Origin: Azoarcus sp. PA01
GTDB taxonomy: Bacteria; Pseudomonadota; Gammaproteobacteria; Burkholderiales; Rhodocyclaceae
Assembly: GCA_001274695.2 (NCBI GenBank)
Contig: LARU01000004.1
Span: forward strand, 248,001-312,000
DNA: 64,000 bases
Reading direction: 5' to 3'
A model generated the notes under the pieces. It was not told the DNA's origin. It saw only the letters and a program-made list of their open reading frames with translations, and searched no databases. Positions 63,797 through 64,000 of this stretch are shown here, one piece after another. Each line of letters begins with the position of its first letter. Position 1 is the first letter of the stretch. Both the position numbers and the translations under genes were made by a program.

Positions 63797-64000
63797 CGCC
63801 GCCAAGGGGCTATTCAGCGATATCGACTCCCGCCCTGCGCGCGCCGCCTCGATGACCTGCATCACCTCGTTCAGGTCGGCAAGCTTCTCGTCGCGCTTGA
63901 AATGCCCGGTCAATTCGATGTCCGGGTGCAGGCTGCCGGACTCGTAGTGCGCCCAGATTTCCCTGCCGTAATCGGTCGTCAGGAGCTCCGGCGCGAACTG
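63614..64000 (-). CDS. C-terminal end of a RIO1-type protein kinase (cut by the window edge)
   Basis: Reading leftward from base 64000, the frame gives QFAPELLTTDYGREIWAHYE, then ESGSLHPDIELTGHF, the ending of bacterial RIO-like Ser/Thr kinases. In this frame the protein runs 183 bases into the convergent ABC-F gene before stopping at 63614. A one-base shift near 63825 would end it at TAG 63812-63810, just clear of the ABC-F stop, which is the more natural layout. The kinase domain is outside the window. Confidence 0.7.
   Translation of the reverse strand, partial: QFAPELLTTDYGREIWAHYESGSLHPDIELTGHFKRDEKLADLNEVMQVIEAARAGRESISLNSPLAASALACRFDLLGKPQPAVLLGVQGFVDLLQLGSQFGKLLHRWGAGEPGFDGVLARLCFQDR

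Overview
The window comes from a GC-rich denitrifying betaproteobacterium. Gene content and style suggest the Azoarcus/Aromatoleum/Thauera group (Rhodocyclales); this is an inference from gene content, not from a marker gene. No rRNA, tRNA or CRISPR array was found.

Region 1 (1-26.8 kb) is a respiratory denitrification block. It has a c-type cytochrome gene behind a textbook FNR/DNR-class promoter. The nitrous-oxide reductase cluster runs on the minus strand as nosZ, nosR, an unknown membrane protein, nosD, nosF, nosY and nosL, followed by a small unknown gene pair attached to nosL. Next come narL and narX with a companion membrane-protein gene, then the nitrate reductase operon narK1-narK2-narG-narH-narJ-narI. 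Last is a tightly coupled operon of hemerythrin-like protein, DUF2249 protein and a 12-helix NnrS-like membrane protein, behind a perfect TTGAT-N4-GTCAA box. Together these genes import nitrate, reduce it, sense it, reduce N2O and probably handle NO or copper/heme stress. Nitrite and NO reductase catalytic genes are not in the window.

Region 2 (26.9-39.3 kb) is ordinary housekeeping: a HI0933-type flavoprotein, a giant DUF748/AsmA-like protein, O-acetylhomoserine sulfhydrylase, an MFS transporter, a lipoprotein, a YaiI family protein, an M61 peptidase and a MATE exporter.

Region 3 (39.4-42.6 kb) is a mobile-element scar. A KfrA-like coiled-coil gene and a tyrosine recombinase gene diverge from a spacer holding a recombination-core-like inverted repeat. 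The layout resembles the TnpT/TnpS resolution module of Tn4651-type transposons, but no transposase is present. A PAS-domain pseudogene broken across two frames lies next to it.

Region 4 (42.6-50.7 kb) is a signalling block: a 1245-residue Cache-HAMP-GAF-PAS-GGDEF-EAL-REC protein, a small Cys-pair protein, a histidine kinase and an HD-GYP-type response regulator. An orphan norE/norF pair follows.

Region 5 (50.8-61.7 kb) is an accessory island. It carries an AbrB/PIN toxin-antitoxin pair, a PLD-nuclease/helicase/DUF3427 protein, a cation/proton antiporter of unlike composition, integrase debris, and a short peptide gene with a double-glycine leader behind a consensus sigma-54 promoter. An IS110-family element with a structured 5' flank, possibly a bridge RNA, closes the island. 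The window ends with hflX, an ABC-F ATPase and the 3' end of a RIO-type kinase gene.

The strongest candidates for something undescribed are the sigma-54-driven GG-leader peptide (58.2-58.5 kb), the orphan TnpS/TnpT-like module (39.4-41.7 kb), and the unknown gene pair fused to the end of the nos operon (2.2-2.9 kb).
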